Source: Lichenostomus cassidix
Taxonomy: Eukaryota > Chordata > Aves > Passeriformes > Meliphagidae
Reading direction: 5' to 3'
DNA: 64,000 nucleotides
Assembly: GCA_008360975.2 (NCBI GenBank)
Contig: CM039193.1
Span: forward strand, 19,823,389 to 19,887,388
Shown here: piece by piece, positions 1 through 13,244 of the stretch
Numbering within the stretch: position 1 is the stretch's first letter
Layout: each line of letters begins with the position of its first letter
Program-made: the position numbers and the translations under genes
Notes under the pieces: generated by a model
What the model saw: the letters and a program-made list of their open reading frames with translations, nothing else
What the model was told of the DNA's origin: nothing
Database searches by the model: none

Positions 1-305
1 TACCCCATCTTGACCAGCTTATTAAAAAAATAGAACCTTCTGATAATAAAAGTGCTGAAAAAAGAACAACAGGTTTATGGATCTTTCCGTCTGTTGGGTC
101 CAAAAAATACTTGTGCAACTTGAGAGCTCAGCCCTGTGTGTGCTGCCCTCCCAGCAAGGAAATTGAGCCCTTGAAGACAAGTTGAGTAATAAATTCCTTA
201 TCCTCCTGTGACAGTGAGCATTTTGGTGTGGCTTTTCCCAGCCAGATAAAACAACATCCTTGTAAATTAATAAATCAAGATTACCTTTATGAGTAATATC
301 AAAGT
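1..305. other. non-coding, nothing recognised
   Basis: AT-rich sequence with no convincing exon, repeat or RNA gene. Confidence 0.5.
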
Positions 306-380
306 TACCTGGTCTAGTTGAAGATACCCCTGCTCATCGCAGGAGACCCTTCCAACCCAAACTATCCTACAATTCTGTGT
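306..380 (+). repeat. CR1 LINE 3' tail fragment
   Basis: The segment carries the avian CR1 3' end in plus orientation: a diverged body ending in CCTTCCAACCCAAAC followed by ATTCTGTGT. Only the last ~75 bp remain, as is usual for 5'-truncated CR1 insertions. It has no coding capacity. Confidence 0.7.
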
Positions 381-2837
381 TTTTATTTAATTTTTGTGCA
401 AGTTTATTTATGAAGGAGAGAGATTACATTTGGAGGTTTTGATCATGTCTCCACTCCCAGTAGTGTAACATCCATCCAAGTCATCAAAGATGGAAACAGT
501 TCAGACTTGCTGAGATTTCTGTACATGTAAAATGGTCAATACATCTTGGGCCTCTGAGACCTTCTACTTTTCATTATTTTAGCTTGTATTTCTTGTATTT
601 CAGCATGCCATCTCAGGTGTTTTTTTCCCAAGGAACCTTTGTTCCAAATAATCTGACTGTTTCAGGAGCACTTGAACAAGAAGAAAAACATGACAGTCAA
701 TTAAAAAACAATTTTTTTGCTCTGGTATCATTAATCAAATGCACAAGCAGTCCCAGCACTGACACCTGGCAGGGTTAATGTTTAAGACCTGTGGCAATTA
801 TAGCTCCCCTGAAAATCGCTTGGCCAGCAAGTCACATAAAAGCCTGTGATTATGAAGGAAATGGGAATTAGCAGAAAAAAATTAGGGAAACCAGTTGAAA
901 CACATTGGTAGCAAGGAAGGCAGAGAAAAATCTGACTGATTGGAGCTCCCCTGGGGAGAAGAAACAGGGTCTAAGGGTCACTCCTTCACTGAATTCGTAG
1001 TGTCTGTCATGTGAAACCAAAATAAAGCAGGATCAGAAGTAAAAGTTTTTCTGTAGAGAAATAGGACTCTGTTCTCTTGCACCTACAAATCAGGGAGGCC
1101 GAGTGCAAAACAGTGGCCTGATTTTCCACTAACCTAATTCAGCCATAATTCTTTTCTCTCAGATATCTATTTCTTGATAAAGAATATGATGTCCAGAGAT
1201 TTGACATTCAGATATTTTTTGGAATGAACAATTCCAAGATTACACGCAGCCATCGTTTTCATCAGCGCCTTGTCCAGTACGTCCTCTGTTTTGCATCTTT
1301 GCACTCCCCAAAAGTTACACAGCTGGAGTAAACACAGCTTAAATGAAAACTCCTGTGGTTATAGCAGACTGCAGTGCATGTGTTCTCCCTTGCTGAAGAA
1401 CATTAGCTGGGTGCTTTTTGTGCCAGATGCAGTCATACCTGCAGAAAAAATCTGGTGAGTAAACAGTAGTTTAAACAAAGAACTTTGGCTATTTGGAGAC
1501 AATTTCTTTAATATCAATTGCTATAAAAGCTGTAGGATAACTGAAACAGCTCCTCATTGCAAGCATGGGGCCATAATCTTAGTTTTACAAGCTTAATTTA
1601 GTGTTAGGATAATATTGAGAGATAAAGAGTGGTCTTGCTTCCTTCTTGGCCAAAATACCTGAAAGTATTTCTTTGCTGGGTCCATGAAATGTGTGATTCC
1701 TTGTGAGCTCTGTTACAAGCATCTTAGATCCGTCACACGGCTGCAAAGTATAAGTAGCCTCTGATTTAAAGCTAAATTACTTGAAATTGTGGCATACTCT
1801 AATGAGCAAGTAATTAATTTCAAATTGTAGGACCAATTCAGTAATGATGGAGAAAACAACTAATGAAAATGCCAAGCTCTGGTAAACGAAACACTGAAAA
1901 AGGTTTGAGGCAGTGCCAAATTAGTGGGAAAATTCTGGGGTTTAGGTCCAAATCACAGTCATGCTGCTTCAGTGCTGTAGGATGGAAAGTTGCTTTAAGG
2001 AGCACAAACATCAGTGGAGTAGAAATTACCAAAACCATCAAGAGTCAGCCCAGGTATTTGAAAAGGCAACAATGAAAAAGAAGATTTATAGTTGTTTTGG
2101 GGTCTTGATATTTTTCCCTTCCATAGCTTCTTTTCAGTATTTCTTTGTGTTTCTTGGGTACTAACTGCCTTATATCTTGCTTTCAATTTTACTGTAAAAA
2201 TGCCAGTTAAACAAGCTGTGGTCATTGTGAGTTATTTCTAGTGAAAGATCTTTGCTTTACCAGAAAAAAAAAAAAAAAATTGCTCAACTTGTATGTTAAT
2301 ATTTTTTACTTACTTATAAAAGCTAATGGTTGACCTTCTCTGAACACATCTACAAGTCAATCCTTGCAGAGTACAGCCTAATAAAAATAGTAATAATAGT
2401 ACTTATTAACATCCATCACTGTGCTTATAACTTCACATCATACTGGATGTGTTTAAGCACAACTGTTCATTAATCATTATAATTATTAGTTATTAATTCT
2501 TATAAATGGCTAATTAAACCACCTACAATATTATTTTGGTAATTCTACTTCCTATTCCCATATATACAAAGTCATCTAAAATTATGGTGAGTCTGGAATC
2601 CTTTTCATCACTGGTTATTAATCTGTTAGCTCTAGGTTTTGCTAATACATGTGTTGGTTGAAATTGGAAGTTCTGAGTGTGCCAGATGCTACCAGTGGAG
2701 TATAATGATCAGAATTTCCAAATGGTGGCAAACTGTTTCAAAGAAGGCATCTCTTTTATATTAGCATTTTCAGTGTAAAGTACATGTAAGTGTATTTTAA
2801 ACTTGGCCACTCTTGAGAAAAAGAGTGATTATGGCTC
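381..2837. other. non-coding stretch with poly-A tract
   Basis: No gene or identifiable mobile element. The stretch contains a pure A tract of 16 at 2264-2279, which could be a microsatellite or the tail of an old retroposed sequence whose body I cannot identify. Open frames are at most ~76 codons, overlap one another and show no recognisable domain. Confidence 0.5.
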
Positions 2838-2995
2838 AGAGATTGGCTGCCCCTGGATCCCTGGAAATGTTCATGGCCAGGCTGGATGGGTCTTGGAGCA
2901 ATCTGGGATGGTGGAAGGTGTCCCTGCCCATGACAGAGGTGGAACTGGATGGTCTTTAAGATCTGTCCAACCCAATTTCTGTGAATCTGTGAAAT
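2838..2995 (+). repeat. CR1 LINE 3' tail
   Basis: A plus-oriented CR1 3' region. It shows the typical run GGCTGCCCCTGGATCCCTGG, a GGCTTGGAGCA-like segment, TGTCCCTGCCCATG, and a terminal CCAACCCAATTTCTGTGAAT. The 5' part is missing. A short open frame crossing it is incidental to the repeat. Confidence 0.88.
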
Positions 2996-5900
2996 AGTTC
3001 ATTTTGACTACACAACAGAAATTAGGATGGAAAGAAGAGATGGTTACACAGTCTAAATGAAAACACAGCAGAGATTTTCTGTGTCCCAAAGGAAAACAAT
3101 TATACCTATTGTTAGTAATAATTAAAATTGAACCTTCTTTGTTTCATTGTAAAGTTAGTTTTTGTAAAGGTCAGAGTCACTGAGATAACAGAGTAGGCAG
3201 GATTCCTGGAAGATGGTCCCAGGTGGAATATCCACTCTGGGAAGAAGAGGTGACTAGGGTGAGCAGTCCTGTCCTCGTGGTCTCCCCCTGCTCTGCATGT
3301 GGAGAATCTTTATGGCATTACTGTAAGGTCCCAATCCTTCAAAGCTCTCAGTTCATGCTCAGCACTGTGCTCTTTGAGGTCAGTGGCATTGCTACCTTCT
3401 CAAGATAAGCACATTCTTTACATCCATGTAAAGTTACATTTCAAGACACAGAGAAAAGCAGTGTCATTTCCATGGTAGAGGCAATAAGAAGCAGCTTCTC
3501 AATTTCAACAGAGCTTTGAAATAAATCCTGCTTCCAAAACAAAACAAAGAGCGAGGGAAGTGAAGAAGAAGGTCTGTCTATATGATGGCTTTGTCAGGTC
3601 CTGACTAAGGAAGGAACACTTAACATCCTTCAGACTCTCAGAGTCCGTTCCCTGAGGTGGGGAACTGGGCAAGGAATGGCAACTGGGAGGAAAAGGTAAA
3701 GAACTTACTGAGAAATGTGTCTGGGAAGTGGTGGTGATGTAAGGGGATTTTCTGGCTTTTCAAAATGGTTAATAGATTTAAAATAGTGCCCTGGTAATGC
3801 AATTTGTGCTAAAATCCTCATGTTCCATCTGCAGAAATATATGGATGTTTATATACTAAGACAATATGTTGTATTATGCATTATGAAAAATATGAATCAA
3901 TGTAAGAAGACATTTAAATTAACCCCAAACTGCTATTTTCTTGTGTATTTAAAACATCTGGTCTAGAACAATGCCATATTCTGCATTTTGTGTATCTCAA
4001 CGTGCAGCCTGTTTTTCACATTTCAATTGAATATCTTTCCAGTAAACACAGTTTACTCTGGAAACAGAGTTGTTTGGGGATTTTCCCCCTATTTATTATT
4101 CCCTATTATTAATAGGAGGCAAACAGACTTTGGACCAGGCCCTGTAAGAACTGACCCTACTTTCTGGTATATTACTTAGCAATTTATTATTGCTAAAATG
4201 ACAGTAATGCTTATTATTGCTAAAATGACATGTGTAGACTTAGACAGTAGGTAAAATATTCAAAAATAGTAAGCTATTTTGATCAAGATCTTTCTTTTTC
4301 TCAGTCTCTTATGCTTCAGTGCAAATGTGTCAACTGATTTCATATATCACTTTATTAGACAAAATATAGATAGCAAACTGATAATGACAATGGAATAAAA
4401 ATAACAAATCCTTTATATTAACTGAATTGGAGCCCCCATGATTCAATATTTAAGTATTGCTTCCAGTCTTTAATTTCCATAATATTTCTGCGGGACTCTT
4501 GTTTGCTTTTCAAATGCATTGTTGAGCTTTATGTTGATATCTATTCCAGATGTTTTCAAGTTCTGCTAATTTGTTTCCCACATGATACCTACTTACAGAA
4601 CCATTTCACTTGTAGTTATTGCAATTGTATCTTCTAGCTGCATTCTTTTCTGGATGTAACATTTTTCTTCCATCAGGATAGGTTTTCCCACTGCTTCTGC
4701 TATTTATTTCTGTATTTCCATAACAGTGTCCAGGTGCATTTAAAGTCAGGTTCATGTGCCTGCTGGAGTTTACACGTTGAGAGTGGGAATTGCAAGGAGG
4801 CTGGTGCATTAGTACGTAGCAATCGTTTGACAATTTTGGAAAACGAAATCAAAATTAAACTTCAGTTTTAGAAATAGAATAATATAAGCTTTTGTTGGAG
4901 CAATCATGTTTAATCTCATTCTATGGATCCAACAAATGGATCTAGTATTATTGTAAATTCTGTGAGCAGTTGAGAGGATTTAAATATGCACTTATACACT
5001 CTGCTGTACTGTGCTCATAGTATTTTTTGTGGTTGTACAAAATATCTGGCCTTTTGCTGATACATTTTAAAGAGGAAAATGAGAAAACAGGATCACCATA
5101 CGTGCCCAGATCCAAGCACTTTTATATTCTGAGGCTTTTTAACATCCAGGTCTACACTTGAATTTCAGTTTTGCACTATTCAAACATCCTCAGTGTCTGC
5201 TAATACATTTTTCTTTTTTTTTTTTTCCAGATCTATCTTTAGCTATTTTCAGCTTCTTCAGTTTCTTCTTTTAGGGACCTTCTGGCTCTAAAACTTGAAA
5301 TTATTAACCCCCCCATACAGGGTGGGAATCATTTAGCCAATGTCAACAAAGAGAATGAAGGTACAAATGGGGATATCACCTCATTCACTGAGAAAGGTAA
5401 AATAAACTTGAAAAATTCTGGTGGATGAGTCCAGCTCAACAGCAGCATCCCACTCCCAACACCAATCCTGCAGTTCCCTGCTCCATTTGCCTTCCGTGGT
5501 ACCCAGCTGGTTTTACTGGGCTTTGTGAGGAAGGACCTGAGGAATCAGGAATGCTGGCTTAGGAAAGCCAGAAATTATAAAACTCCCTTTCACCTCCCTG
5601 GTGTGTGCCCTAGTCTTTTAGCACATGGGGCCTGTCCTAGGCCGATAACACAGGTGATGTATCAGGAAAAGACCAAGTTGCTAATTTGAAAATTGGTCTT
5701 AAAGATAAAATTGTATTGGAGAAACACGTTTAGTAATTAACTGGAACAGGCAGCAGTTTTCTTGGCACAGCTCAGAGTGGTTTCCACTTACTGTGGTCTC
5801 TGCTAAAGAAAACTTTTCTGTAATTACAGGTTAAGGCAGTGTGCAATGTAAATAACACAAATAAAGCAACCTTTTTTTGTATAGTTTTGAACTCTGTGGA

Positions 5901-6574
5901 GTCCTGGTATCTGGTATGCAGACAAATCCTAAATCTACTGACATTCTTCTTCAGAAAATTAGTATAGTTAGGTAACATAAAACTATACTTGAAGAGGATA
6001 TTTTGGTTTTTAACAGAATGATATTCAGCTATATATTCATCTTTAAATTACATTTAGTGTTTTGTTAAACAGAAATAATTGCAAATAAAAAAACCAGCTG
6101 ACAAACAAATGAAGTTCCTAAAAGAAATATGAAATTTAATTAAACCTGTCTCTATGGCAAGTCTTTAGGAAGATTTCCAGAAAGAAAATACTTTATTTCC
6201 TATTTTTACACACCATACCTTATATCACAGTTCTGTATGAATACCATCTATATGCTGAAAAAGGTTATTTGAAGAAAAAATATTTTTAAAGCTCTGTTCT
6301 GTAGCTGGTTTGTGTCTTTACCACTCCATCAGTGGTATTCTTATGAATGAGCTATTGCAACCAGTGGGTTTCTCCAAAAAGCACCGTCCCACTGACATGA
6401 AATTTGGGAGGCAGGGATGTACAGGAGCGCCTGTACAGACTTCTGGGACAGCCACAGGCCTCTGCATGGAGGAATACAGGTCTATAGCCAGGATTAACCA
6501 AAAAATGGGTCCCAAAATATTCTTCTGATACAGCAAATTCATGAAAACCTGGTGTGCTCTGTAGAAATTCTCCT
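2996..6574. other. non-coding stretch
   Basis: AT-rich sequence without a recognisable gene. There is a T tract of 13 at 5214-5226. The two moderately open frames near 6310-6581 lie opposite each other on the two strands and resemble no known family. Confidence 0.5.
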
Positions 6575-6712
6575 CCTCCACTCAGCCCTGCTGAGACCCC
6601 ACCTGCAGTGCTGTGCCCAGCTCTGTGCCCCCAACAAGAGAAGGAAACAAGTCCAGAGGAGGGACAGAGGGCTGGACACCTCTGCTATGGAGAAAGGCTT
6701 GGAGAGTGGAGG
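6575..6712 (+). repeat. CR1 LINE internal fragment
   Basis: The text matches the distal coding/3' part of avian CR1 in plus orientation: CTCAGCCCTGCTGAGACCCC, then CCAGAGGAGGGACAGAGGGC, then a TCTGCTATGGAGAAAGGCTT segment. It is diverged and truncated at both ends, and it lies upstream of the usual CR1 terminus. Confidence 0.8.
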
Positions 6713-9700
6713 AGAAGCCTATTGAAGCAGCTCAAGTTTAATTTGGAAGGTTTTGTGGATTTGAACCAGTTTGGAAGACAAAAATGCTTAAACCAAACAT
6801 TTTGATGTCAACTATTTTTAACAAAATTAATTCCATTATGCAGCAAAGATTTTCAAAAATTCTTATTTTTAAGATTGTAACATGCTCTAAGTTTTTCAAT
6901 AAATGCTTTCTTCTTACATCCAATTCCCAAATCTTCATAAGTGAGGAAAAAATGAGGTACTACAATGTATTTCCAGTAGAAAAATTTTACATTAAGAATG
7001 ACAAGCCTATACTTCATTTTGAAAATAACCTGGATACTTAACTTTTTTCAGTTATGTAATCATAGTTTTCTTATATGTAAATAATTGTACCGTATTTATA
7101 CAAAACCCAAGACACTGAGTACTGATCAATTCTCGTAACTACTAAAGAAAGCATTTAGCTTCAAGGTTTGCAAAACAGTCATAAATAGGCTGGACAGAAT
7201 CACAAATTGCTTTTCAGTTGTGATCAGCCTTCTCTAATGAATTTGGACTTCCTAAAACTCCTCAAATTGAATATGTATGCATAATGTTTCTATGAACTTT
7301 TCAAATGCTCACAAATAATTGCACTTGGCAATGGATCCTTTGAAAAAGGATTGTATTACCTTTTGGAAAAACTCAGCTTGAACTATGCAAACTTGTTGGT
7401 GAAATACGTAATGATCCTACAGAAGATTCTGTTTCTGGAGAATCTTGGCCTTTTTTTGCTCAAACCAGTGCTGCAGCTTTTAGGTGCCTCTATGCAGCCA
7501 GTCCTTGTGAAATTAATGGTGTATTTTTTATTTAAAGGAGTTTATAAATCACAAGGAAAGTTCTATCACCACCTTTCAGATTCTTTATTACATACTGCTC
7601 TTAGGTGAGTTGGACTATATGGAACTACAAAATATAACTCATTACCAGCCTTTTCTCTGTTTCAAAGACTCAGTGACTTGCTTTATATTTACCTCACTGC
7701 TCTCAAAGTAATATCCTTGTGCATTGCAACATTTCAGATTATTTCACTATAGTTCTTTCTTTCTTGTAACTCATTTTGTGAATAAAACCAAAACCAATGA
7801 AATAATAAATGGAATAAATTCTCCTTCTGTTACTGTGCCATCTTTCAGGAGAGGACAGTGTGGTGTTGGAGGGTTTGAGAAAACTGACCACCAGTCAGCC
7901 TGAAAACTGTCTGCAAGCCATATTCCTCTAATAGACTGCCTTAAAATATACCAGATTAAGTGTTAAATAAATTGGTATTAAATCCTTGCAGTGTGCTTGC
8001 CATATGAAGACTGTATCCTCATCTCAGGGGATTAACAAATTCAGTGGTTTAAGGCAGAGACATTTTGTGAATACACCCCATAAATTACACATGGGCTTTT
8101 GAGAATAACCCAGACTGTGCTGTGGGATACCCAGCCAGCCAGGGATGGCCAACATGTGGCTTTTCCATTGCCTGTGGATCTCGGGAATGCTCTCAGGTAT
8201 GTGTCTGAGGCTGGGATTCTGCCAGCCAGTGGGCATGTGCTGGTCTGGGGACCATCCTAAGTTTCATTCTGAGTTTTCAGTCCTTACAGCTTTCTTTTTG
8301 CCACCATACCAAAAAGCTAAAATCTTTCTTCCTCCCCATGAATCCTGAGAGTCCATTTCTTTCCATGGACCACCTTGATTCTCTCTGTCCACAGCATGGT
8401 GTGCTTTTTCTACAGAGTTGCATCATCAAGCATGGTGCCATGACCAACTAGATTCACAAAGCAAAAAAAGGGTTTTAATATTAAATTGGGAAAGCCTTCA
8501 CTAATAAAGCAGCATGTCATTTTCCCCCCTCTCTTTTCTAATGTAGCTAAATTCAAATTAATGCTCTCAACTTACTATATGTTAGCATAACTTACATCAT
8601 GGATAAATCTCATATTTCCTCCAGTGTTGTGATCTGATATACATTGCCACATGCATGTGCTACACATTATGAATAAAGCTTTAAAAAGCCTCTTTTTATA
8701 GCTGTTTATGTTATGTGATTGAGTTCTGGTAGAGAGAAAATTTGCCAGGACTAAAGGTTATTACTGGCTGTTCTGCAACTAATATTGCCTAGAACTAAAG
8801 CAATTAGGCTTGACAAAATACGAGCTGCTTAAAAAAATGCACCCTTGAAAGCTGGGCTTGTAATGGAACTTGATTTAATACATGCTACTGACATGGAGAT
8901 TTTAATTAAAAGAAAGAGAGAAAAATAGCTGCTCTGCTAAGATGGGAATCCAAGGGAGGTTGTTCTGTAGGTGAGCAGAGCAGAGGTTGTTTTGTAGTAA
9001 AATGCATCCCCTGAGGGGATGGGGTGGATGATTGGGCAAGGATGGATTCTGAATTGAACAGTAATGATCAATATAAAACTGTGAAAAATAACCAGTTTTT
9101 TCATTATATCATTTCCTCCTAGGACACAAGAAGTGTTTTTGCAGTGGATTACCTTTACTGCATATAACAAACCCCAGAGATTTAGGCCATGAATGGCTGC
9201 CATGCATCAAGAAGCACTAATTTCCATGCTTTATTACATGGTTGTCAAAAAGAAGTTGAAAAAAATGCTGTAGGGTTGTCCAGAAGATTCTCACTCATCG
9301 TTCTGCAAGTGAGCCTTGACTCAGACTTTTAGCTTACACCAGCGGTATCTAAAATACAGATGTGTGAATACTTTATTTTTTTCATTTCTCTGGTCAACCC
9401 CAAAAATTTTGGGCTGAGTTGGATCATTTTGAGTTACTGTGTAATCAAACCTATTCTGTTTTCTCAGCAAAATTATAAACAAAGTCAAAAAAACTGGAAA
9501 CAAACCAACTCAGAATGCTTAGTTCAAAAAATAACACAGTCTGATTATTTTTAGTTTGCATTTAATTTATAAGTAAATAAGCCTAGCCTTTAGACATTAT
9601 GTTAAAACACAAATAATATCGGAATAAAAATGATTTTTTTCTTCTGCTGGGAATTGTGGAGGCTTTTAGTTTTATTTTTGGCAAAAACTCTTGCCTGAGT

Positions 9701-12700
9701 TTGGTAATCCTTGTATCTGGCTTAAGTTTTGGAAGGGTTTTGCCAGCTTCATTGACACAACCAAGGCGATATTCCCCCATTAAGACATTCCATATTGGTG
9801 TTGGTATTCTTTAAATTCTATTTTATCAACACTCTTGCTTTGCGTGATTCTCTCAGTCCTCTGGGATTTAATTTTAAATTGTCAGTCCCCGATAAACTGA
9901 GGAAGATGCAGTATTTCTAATTCTCTACCTTTTTCTATACTGAGAATGAACCAAATGTCTTAGAAATAAACACTCAGCTAAATGCTTTGAGTTTTACATT
10001 CTCCATCAGGTGGTAGTTTAGCACAGATAGATGAAACACAATTGCAATATAGTTCTCCTTATCTCTCTAGAAGTCTATTTATTAATTTACCAGTCAAAAG
10101 GTTTTCTATGGAAAAGGAAATTTTATGCATCCAGTGAGAAGCAACACTGAGCATTCACATCAGAAAAAAACATCAGATATTAAATATTTGTGATTGATCC
10201 AGAATCAAAAATACCAACAGGATGACATTTTTTTAATTTGATTTTTTATTGGAAAATGCCATTCAGCTTAATGATACAAGACTGGCCTGATGGTTAAGAA
10301 ATGCAAATAAAGCTATAGATGCATACAGCAATATATATTAATAAACACTGACCTGGGTAGGACAGCAATGGACAAAAAGCAATAAAAATTGCCTGTAATG
10401 TTGACAAAAATATAAGAGTGGCAGAAGTCTAAATAGTAACATAGCCAAGGAGGTATCGGAGAGAATCTTGTAGAAGCTTCTCGACATTTTCTGCTGCAAT
10501 GCATTTTGGGACTTTTGATGTCAAGGTTTTCATTCAAATCTAGCTGTTCAACAACACCAACAAAAAAGAAACATTTATATGCTCTTAAATAATCTTGCTG
10601 TGAGATGTTTCTAAGAAAAGCTTTATTTACATTACCTGTCACAATTGCATACGAAGATTGCCTGTGTAATGACAGACAAATCTCATTCACTGAAAGTACT
10701 TTAAAGTGTTTGACAGACACTTCCAAGAAGTTGGAAGACTGAAAATAAAGTGAATGGTTTCACAAGAGGAAGGCCATAGAAAGCCTCAAGGTTTTTTAAT
10801 TTAGAATCCTAGTGAAGCATAAAGAGTATAATTATTTGTATTTTGCTGCATTTTCTAAACTGCATAATACAGTCATTCTTTCACTTCTTAAAGTTGTCAT
10901 TTTACAGTACAGTTCAGGACTGCAGTGGTAACATATTTTCCAAAGGTCAGTTTTCCAATTATAATCCAAAATTTGATGTTAATATTTTTTCTTATAGCCA
11001 TGTTGTAACCACATTCTGTTAATTTCATAAAGATACCATTTAGCTGAGGTAGGTGGTATTCTGGGCATACGAACAGTCACCTAATGTCAACAGTAAGCAG
11101 TAACTGTAACTACTGACTTCCCATCATTTACAAAAAAATATTTTCCCAAAAATTATAGCATGTAGAACTACACAGCATGCAAGTCTCTCACTGGGAAATG
11201 ACAGACATCTTCTTATTGCTTTATATATTCCTGAACACTTTTAAGTCTCATTAGATTTTGCAGGCAATCTTACACACTCTTTAGTTAATATCTGAGATAA
11301 ACATGTATGCCAAGTCCTAAAAACAGTAGTGAGCAGCAATGATTTGGTATTTTTATCTATTTCTTTTCCTTCTCTCTCAGCTCAAACATCCCTTCAGAGA
11401 GAGTTGCCCTAGAACCATCAAAGAATTTAGCTCATGTAAGCATTAGAATTGGAATAAAAGATAGTCTTTTACTGCTTTACTTAGTGCTTGTTTTCAGGTT
11501 CTTGCGTTTTCTTTGCATTGTTTGCAGGAAACTCATTATTTACATTCTTTGGTATATTTCAACATAATCCTTCACGCTAAATGCTCCAAACCACCAAGAC
11601 GCAACCTCAGTCACCATAGAAAATTCCTTAATTGGCTTTGGGATAAGGAAAGATACCAAAAGCTTTCTTGTTCCCTTTGGTTTACAGTGGGTTTTAAAGC
11701 ATGAGCTACAAGATCCTGCTCTTTCCCCTTCGCCTGAAGCCAGAGCCCATAAACTGGGCAGGGTAGGCACAGTTTTGCTGAGCAGCCAAACGCAGCTCCC
11801 TCTCTGTGGCCCAGACAAGGGGAGAGCTGGGTTCATGTTGATCAAATATACCTTGTGTTCCCCTCACTAGAAATAAACAGCAGCTCCTGATGCAGCACCT
11901 CAAACACATTCCAGCTGAAAGCCTCACTTTCTTGCAAGCTTTTGGGGAGTTAATGTCCAAATATTTGGAGAAGCAAGTATTCAAGAGAGTAGGAGGCAGG
12001 AGAAAGTTGCCAACCATCTCATAAAGAAGAGTAAAGCATCCAGTTGAATCAGCACTCGCCATGGCAGTTGTGTTGGTCACCCAAAAAAACTCAGGAATCT
12101 CAAATTTATTGACTTATTTTTCCAGTTTTGAGCCATGCTGATTTGAAGAAGAAGTAATGAGGAACTGTGAAGGATGGAGAAAGCCTTAGGAATTTTTTCT
12201 CTTTGGTCACTTGCTTATGCACATTGCAAATATACCACAGAAGGCAGCAGGAAATTTTATCTTTATTTGTTCTTCAGGACAGAGAAATTCCCCTTGGTCC
12301 CTTCATGCTCTGTGTCTGAAAGCAGAATTTTCAAGTATGAAATATTTTTAAAGAATTCAGTGCTGTCCTTTTGTTTTACCTTTACACCACTTACTTTAAT
12401 AATTTTAATGTATTTCCAAATTTCAGGAGAAGTAATTACTTTCTGGAATTCATCTGATATCATCTGATATTTCAGACAGAGCTAGCATTTGACAAAAAAA
12501 AAGATTTTTCATCATGTCCAGTTACTGAGTATTCAAATTGAGGTTTGGTATTTTTAAAGAAATATATATATTAAATAGCTACATAAATTAATATTTTTGC
12601 AATTATTCTTATTTTTAATGCAGACTTACAGCAGTTTCTTGAGACAATTTTTAGTAAATAATTACTACTTTCCTCTTCCCTTGTTGTATCTTGTATCAGT

Positions 12701-13179
12701 TTGGAGTAATAGCAACTCCACATGGAAAATGTGGCAAAATAAAATGGAGAACGAAATAAAAATTAAATCCTGAGCTCATTAAAATTAATGAAAAAGCTCA
12801 AGTGAAAACTCCTCAGTCAGAATTTCACCTTTTGTTTATTTGTTTTCAACATTTTTAAAATTCCTCTTCCAAGATATCCTGAAAAACCTGAGCATTTCAG
12901 CCAGGAAACATTTCCAAGCGCTGCAGAAGGAAGCAGAACCTTACAAAGAGCTCAAGCTGTTCTGTATTTCACCTGTGAAGGCGATTTATTTCCTTCTAAT
13001 TGACAGGGCAGCAATTCCCTGAGGGATGGGTGAGCTTGGTCCCCCAAAAACTCCAGAGGGGCACAGGACAGGTGCTCTGGTCCCCATCCTGAGCCGCCTC
13101 CAGCACCGGAGCTTTGGAGCAGACGGATAAATGTGCTCTGCCTCGAGACCACCAAACGCATTTTCACTTGTGACTTGAA
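6713..13179. other. long non-coding stretch
   Basis: About 6.5 kb without a recognisable gene or young repeat. The longest open frame is 137 codons on the minus strand at 10313-10726; it matches nothing I recognise. A second overlapping pair at 11540-12080 (101 and 124 codons, minus) lies in somewhat more GC-rich DNA and is equally unrecognised. Confidence 0.45.
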
Positions 13180-13244
13180 CTGCATTTGAACCCAGGCCTC
13201 CCGACAGAAAGCAGGAATTCATTAACCCCCTCAGCCCCGCTGGA
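13180..13244 (-). repeat. possible tRNA-derived SINE (MIR-like) relic
   Basis: On the minus strand a GGGTTCAAATGC segment matches a pol III B box. The plus-strand order TTGAACCCAGGCCTCC, then AAGC, then TTAACCCCCT resembles the reverse complement of the old tRNA-derived head of MIR-type SINEs. The copy is short and heavily diverged, so chance similarity is possible. Confidence 0.35.
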
